Assembly: GCA_002938045.1 (NCBI GenBank) | Contig: PTLJ01000077.1 | Location: forward strand, 1 to 7,136 | Source of the DNA: Alphaproteobacteria bacterium MarineAlpha3_Bin4 | Lineage (GTDB): Bacteria; Pseudomonadota; Alphaproteobacteria; Rhodospirillales; Casp-alpha2 | Direction of reading: 5' to 3' | Length of the DNA: 7,136 bases | Part shown: positions 4,863-7,136 of the stretch, piece after piece | How the letters are laid out: every line of letters begins with the position of its first letter | Numbering within the stretch: position 1 is the first letter of the stretch | Position numbers and translations under genes: made by a program | The notes under the pieces: model-generated | Seen by the model: the letters and a program-made list of their open reading frames with translations, nothing else | Databases searched by the model: none | What the model was told of the DNA's origin: nothing

Positions 4863-7136
4863 TTATTTCTTGGTCTTGCGCGGTGTTGTCTTAACAGCCG
4901 GCATGGCTTTGCCGTGCCGCGCTGCCTTCAACTTGGGCAGTGTCAATACCTCGTCCATTAGGGCCCGTTGCTCAGCTAGGTGCTTCTTATTCAGGCCGGT
5001 GGCTGGCGCCGCGGCGGCTGAGCGGCCGTAGTAGGTGAGATCGTCGCGCGACCGTCCCAAGTTCTTGAGAACTCGTTCCAGAGGTTCGCGGATGAAGCTC
5101 CAGGAGCCCATGTTGCGCGGTTCCTCCTGGCACCAAACGATCTCGGTGGCATTCTTGAAGCGACCGATCTCTTCTTCCAGGGCCTTGTCTGGAAACGGGA
5201 ATATCTGCTCGACGCGCAAGATGTATACGCCCCTTTCACCGCGCCTTTCACGTTCTTCAAGAAGATCGAAATAGACCTTGCCACTGCACAGTACGACGCG
5301 GCGGATCTTGGTATCCTCGGCGACCTCTCCGTCATCCCAAAGCACTCGATGGAATGTGGTGCCTTCGCTAAAGTCACTAAGCTTGGAGACGCAGCGCTTA
5401 TGTCTGAGCAGTGACTTCGGCGTCATCAGTACCAGTGGTTTGCGGAAGTCACGTCTGAGCTGGCGCCGGAGCACGTGGAACAGGCTGGCTGGTGTCGAGC
5501 AATTGCAGACTTGCATGTTGTCCTCGGCGCAGAGCTGCAGGTAGCGCTCCAGGCGAGCAGACGAGTGTTCGGGGCCCTGCCCCTCATAGCCGTGCGGCAG
5601 CAGCATCACCAGGCCACACATCCGCAACCACTTATGCTCACCGGAAGACACAAATTGGTCAATTACCACCTGCGCGCCGTTGGCAAAATCGCCGAACTGG
5701 GCCTCCCAAAGCACCAACATTTGTGGCTCGGCCAGGCTGTAGCCGTATTCGAAGCCGAGCACGCCAGCTTCGCTCAAGGGGCTGTCGATGACCTCAAAGG
5801 GGGCTTGGCCGAAGCGCAGGTTGTTTAATGGCACATAACGCTCTTCGGTGTCTTGATCTACGAGCACCGAATGGCGTTGTGAGAACGTACCGCGGCCGGA
5901 ATCCTGGCCCGAAAGCCGTACTGGGTGGCCTTCGCAGAGAAGCGTGCCGAAAGCGAGTGCTTCGCCAGTTGTCCAGTCGATGCCTTCGCCGGTCTCAAAC
6001 ATCTTTTTCTTAGCCTCGAGCTGGCGCACGATCTTAGTGTTGACGTGGTGATTATCTGGCACCCGGGTCAGGGCTTCGCCAACTTCCTTGAGACGTTCCA
6101 GCGAGACGTCCGAATCGCCACGCCGGGCATCGCCGGCGGCGACCGATAACCCGGCCCAAGCGCCGTCGAGCCAATCGGCCTGGTTGACCTTGTATCCTGG
6201 CGCCGCCTCAAAGTCAGCGTCGAGCTTCTTCTGGAAACCCTCTATCTCTGCATCGGTGTCTTCTTCGCTGACGACACCCTCGTGGGCAAGCTTCTTAGCA
6301 TAGATCTCAAGTGTCGTCGGGTGCTCGGCGATCTTCTTATACATCAAGGGCTGCGTGAACATCGGCTCGTCACCCTCGTTGTGGCCGTGCCTGCGGTAGC
6401 AGATCATGTCGATGACCACATCCTTCTTGAACCGTTGGCGGTATTCGGTAGCTATACGAGCGCAGTGGACAACGGCCTCTACGTCATCGGCGTTAACGTG
6501 GAAAATCGGTGCCGCGACGATCTTAGCAACGTCAGAGCAATAGGGCGACGAGCGTGAAAAGCGCGGGCTGGTGGTAAAGCCGATCTGGTTGTTTATGACA
6601 ATATGAATGGTGCCGCCGGTCTGGTAGCCCAGGAGGTGCGACAGGTCGAAGGCTTCCGGCACCAAGCCCTGACCAGAGAACGCGGCGTCGCCATGCAGCA
6701 GAAGCGCCATCACTTTCTCGCGTTCAGTGTCGTTGCGCTGCACCTGCTTGGCCCGCACCTTGCCCAAACAAACAGTGTTGACGGCCTCCAGGTGCGACGG
6801 ATTGGCGGTCAGGCTCAAGTGCACGGAGCGGCCGTCGAACACCCGGTCCGACGACGAGCCCAGGTGATACTTGACATCGCCAGACCCGCCGACGTCATCG
6901 GGCTTGGTGGAGCCCCCCTGGAACTCGTGGAATATGGCCTGGAACGGCTTGGCCATAACATTGGCAAGCACGTTGAGCCGCCCGCGATGAGCCATTCCGA
7001 GGACTATCTCCTGGATGCCCAGTTGGCTGCCACGCTTGAAGATTTGCTCCATCGCTGGGACCAGGCTCTCGCCACCGTCGAGACCGAAGCGCTTGGTGCC
7101 GGTGAACTTCTTGTCCAGATATTTCTCAAAACCTTC
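4863..7136 (-). CDS. sucA: 2-oxoglutarate dehydrogenase E1, 5' end outside window
   Basis: E1 is the thiamine diphosphate enzyme that decarboxylates 2-oxoglutarate and succinylates the lipoyl group of E2; it sets the specificity of the complex. The frame is open to the right edge and 757 residues are visible. The family is about 930–990 residues, so some 200 N-terminal residues are missing. The visible part opens with EGFEKYLDKKFTGTKRFGLDGG. Motifs in visible numbering are GMAHRGRLNVL (47–57), the cofactor/metal site HGDAAFSGQG (148–157) with NNQIGF (182–187), YRRHGHNEGDEP (247–258), TGEALAFGTL (390–399), SGQDSGRGTFSQRH (409–422) and LPHGYEGQGPEHSSARLERY (513–532). These are the diagnostic SucA blocks, so the call is firm. 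The ATG at 7052 is internal, since family sequence runs through it. The C-terminus ends in a Lys/Arg-rich tail after the normal last helix. The stop is 48 bases before odhB, consistent with one operon. Confidence 0.98.
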   Translation of the reverse strand, partial: EGFEKYLDKKFTGTKRFGLDGGESLVPAMEQIFKRGSQLGIQEIVLGMAHRGRLNVLANVMAKPFQAIFHEFQGGSTKPDDVGGSGDVKYHLGSSSDRVFDGRSVHLSLTANPSHLEAVNTVCLGKVRAKQVQRNDTEREKVMALLLHGDAAFSGQGLVPEAFDLSHLLGYQTGGTIHIVINNQIGFTTSPRFSRSSPYCSDVAKIVAAPIFHVNADDVEAVVHCARIATEYRQRFKKDVVIDMICYRRHGHNEGDEPMFTQPLMYKKIAEHPTTLEIYAKKLAHEGVVSEEDTDAEIEGFQKKLDADFEAAPGYKVNQADWLDGAWAGLSVAAGDARRGDSDVSLERLKEVGEALTRVPDNHHVNTKIVRQLEAKKKMFETGEGIDWTTGEALAFGTLLCEGHPVRLSGQDSGRGTFSQRHSVLVDQDTEERYVPLNNLRFGQAPFEVIDSPLSEAGVLGFEYGYSLAEPQMLVLWEAQFGDFANGAQVVIDQFVSSGEHKWLRMCGLVMLLPHGYEGQGPEHSSARLERYLQLCAEDNMQVCNCSTPASLFHVLRRQLRRDFRKPLVLMTPKSLLRHKRCVSKLSDFSEGTTFHRVLWDDGEVAEDTKIRRVVLCSGKVYFDLLEERERRGERGVYILRVEQIFPFPDKALEEEIGRFKNATEIVWCQEEPRNMGSWSFIREPLERVLKNLGRSRDDLTYYGRSAAAAPATGLNKKHLAEQRALMDEVLTLPKLKAARHGKAMPAVKTTPRKTKK

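Noticed and set aside
4108..5031. Long plus-strand open frame of 307 codons antisense to odhB and the end of sucA
   Set aside because: It is composed largely of Ala, Ser and Thr mirror codons and lies opposite two certain genes; it has no recognisable domain, so it is a shadow of GC-rich coding DNA.

Overview
The window is ordinary chromosomal housekeeping DNA from a GC-rich proteobacterium. The protein style and gene order (oxoglutarate dehydrogenase genes beside a DUF484–xerC pair) suggest an alphaproteobacterium, perhaps of the Rhodospirillales type. That placement is inference from memory of the families, not a search result. I found no CRISPR array, RNA gene, intact mobile element or undescribed defence or mobile system.

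Layout. The left end (1–1408, plus strand) holds the 3' part of a DUF484 (YigA-like) gene followed directly by xerC, the tyrosine recombinase that resolves chromosome dimers. The two share one reading frame and are separated by a single TAA codon. Positions 1409–1593 carry no recognisable gene. Positions 1594–2030 (minus strand) hold the decayed remnant of a major facilitator superfamily transporter. It keeps about three N-terminal membrane segments, has a one-base frameshift near 1771–1778, and lacks the rest of the protein.

The right part (2096–7136, minus strand) is a three-gene cluster transcribed right to left: sucA (E1, cut by the window's right edge), odhB/sucB (E2) and lpdA (E3). Together they encode all three components of the 2-oxoglutarate dehydrogenase complex, which converts 2-oxoglutarate, CoA and NAD+ to succinyl-CoA, CO2 and NADH in the TCA cycle. 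Gaps of 48 and 37 bases, each with a purine-rich ribosome binding site, fit a single operon. It converges on the DUF484–xerC operon, and the transporter remnant and unassigned DNA lie between the two.

The points most worth a second look are the altered active-site loop of lpdA (HPGLPE in place of the usual HPTLSE-type motif), the single-stop DUF484/XerC junction, the transporter pseudogene, and a basic C-terminal tail on SucA.
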